Shown here: positions 63,101 through 64,000 of the stretch, in pieces
Numbering within the stretch: the first letter of the stretch is position 1
Layout of the letters: every line of letters begins with the position of its first letter
Notes under the pieces: generated by a model
Databases searched by the model: none
What the model was told of the DNA's origin: nothing
What the model saw: the letters and a program-made list of their open reading frames with translations, nothing else
Source of the DNA: Diospyros lotus
Taxonomy: Eukaryota > Streptophyta > Magnoliopsida > Ericales > Ebenaceae
DNA length: 64,000 bases
NCBI RefSeq assembly: GCF_014633365.1
Contig: NC_068342.1
Coordinates: 3,272,622-3,336,621, forward strand
Reading direction: 5' to 3'
Made by a program: the position numbers and the translations under genes

Positions 63101-64000
63101 CTAAAAACTTGTTTCATTCCATCCACACTTTTCACAAGACTCTCTATTGCTCTTCTTTTCACATGACAAAACTATCTTAATTGTGTCTCATGCATTTAAT
63201 TTTCAATAAGAGACTACCACCTTATTACAAGGAATCTCATTTCTAATTCTATCTTTCTTGTATGACCACACATTCATCATAAGATCCTCATCTCAATTAC
63301 ACATATTTTCTACATGTTGAGCTTTACTACCCAACATTGTGTGCCATACAACAAAACTAGACTTCTCTGTCTTATAAAAACTTCCTTTAGCTTTAGCAGA
63401 ACCATACCATGACATAACATGTCGGACATACTTTCCATTTTGAACATCTGGCTTAGTTCCACGGATAACATCCTCAATCAATAGATCTACTTGAGGTGAG
63501 CCAAAAGAGTCATTGACGATGGCCAAATGGCTCATGTGACAATCAAATTTTTGGCGAGTGCAGTTGATGCTTAGGCATCTCTAATGAGTAAGGAAATGTG
63601 GGAGGTATTATGACAACTAGACCTCATCAATAGCTTGATGGATGAACTAGGGATGGCAATAAACTGAATGTACCTTCACCATTATCCGTACCCATACCCC
63701 CTTCCTAATACCCGTACTTGTCGGATAATGTATATAATCATCTACCCCCATACTTGTCCCGTAAAGGATAATGTATATATCATCTACCCCCATACTTGTC
63801 CGATAAAGGATAATCATCTACCCATTCGATTTAAATTAAAAATATATATTTATTCAATTTTATCCCAAATTCTCAAACAAATTTAACATGTATGATGGTT
63901 TTTGTAATTTGTTTCACTTCACAGATTGGTGGGCCTATATGCAGTGGGCTTAATTGGTGAATAATAAGAATCTGAACTGGGTTGGGCTTTAGTTATTAGA
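60192..64000 (-). CDS. MIRO1: MIRO-type GTPase, copy 2, 3' exons only (continues beyond window)
   Basis: The last three exons are present: 62049-61899, 60909-60723 and 60265-60192, encoding the end of the second GTPase domain (SWKRATELLVEVASHGE), the NRLINRSL linker and the C-terminal membrane anchor. No coding difference from copy 1 was noticed. The window ends inside the large intron upstream of 62049, so the remaining exons should lie at higher coordinates. That copy should carry the intact 5' exons missing from copy 1 and would show whether the frameshift seen there is real. Confidence 0.88.
63007..63537 (-). mobile_element. LINE fragment, copy 2
   Basis: Counterpart of 37040-37570 in the same MIRO intron, with the same KKDRIRNE-type segment and stops. 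Confidence 0.65.
63648..64000. mobile_element. hAT-type MITE, copy 2 (cut by window edge)
   Basis: Same element as 37681-38240, with the left target duplicate ggatgaac at 63640-63647. The right end lies outside the window. Confidence 0.85.

Larger units (their letters stand above)
49197..64000. repeat. Second copy of 23247-38033, probably an allelic contig
   Basis: Colinear and in the same orientation as the left copy, offset 25967-25974. Differences are rare: homopolymer lengths, single-base changes and a few small indels, most of them in the first 300 bp. Genes, introns, repeats and intron transposons are all shared. The copy begins at the gap and runs past the window end. Confidence 0.97.

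Overview
The window is nuclear DNA of a flowering plant, most likely a eudicot. It holds intron-rich genes with GT-AG splice sites, plant-specific gene families (KIN-14 kinesin, NPK1/ANP MAPKKK, TANGLED, plant MIRO), and plant LTR retrotransposons, a hAT MITE, LINE fragments and AT-rich repeats. Exon coordinates were read by eye from splice signals, phase continuity and remembered family sequence; no alignment or transcript data were used.

Layout. (1) 1-11165: an almost complete Tat-lineage Ty3/gypsy retrotransposon on the minus strand. The 5' LTR is at the right (10493-11165) and the 3' LTR runs off the left edge. Gag-pol (PR, RT, RNase H, second RNase H, INT) is broken by stops and frameshifts. 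Between INT and the 3' LTR lies an oppositely oriented, intron-containing extra gene with its own TATA box. (2) 12103-16670 (+): a 12-exon kinesin-14 gene resembling Arabidopsis KIN-14S. (3) 16671-23653: gene-free, AT-rich and repeat-rich. It contains a 363-bp direct repeat, a Helitron-like 3' terminus, an AT-rich ~250-bp tandem array, and a 2.9-kb non-autonomous LTR element (18978-21889) inserted in that array. (4) 23654-30481 (+): a 17-exon ANP/NPK1-type MAPKKK. (5) 31047-32458 (-): a 4-exon TANGLED-like gene, tail-to-tail with the kinase. (6) 34223-49096 (-): a MIRO-type mitochondrial Rho GTPase with large introns full of transposon debris. Its 5' exons are lost in a 100-N gap (49097-49196). 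(7) 49197-64000: a near-identical second copy of 23247 to about 38033, carrying the kinase, TANGLED and the 3' end of MIRO again.

The second copy starts exactly at the gap and repeats the end of the left contig. That is the pattern of two overlapping allelic contigs that were not merged, so the locus probably holds one ANP, one TAN and one MIRO gene rather than two of each.

Three neighbours (KIN-14, ANP-type MAPKKK, TANGLED) belong to families tied to microtubules and plant cytokinesis, and MIRO acts on mitochondria. Nothing in the sequence shows co-regulation. The least ordinary biology here is the antisense spliced gene inside the Tat element, the stop codons that repeatedly replace glutamine codons in that element, and a perfect 19-bp hairpin inside the kinase coding sequence.
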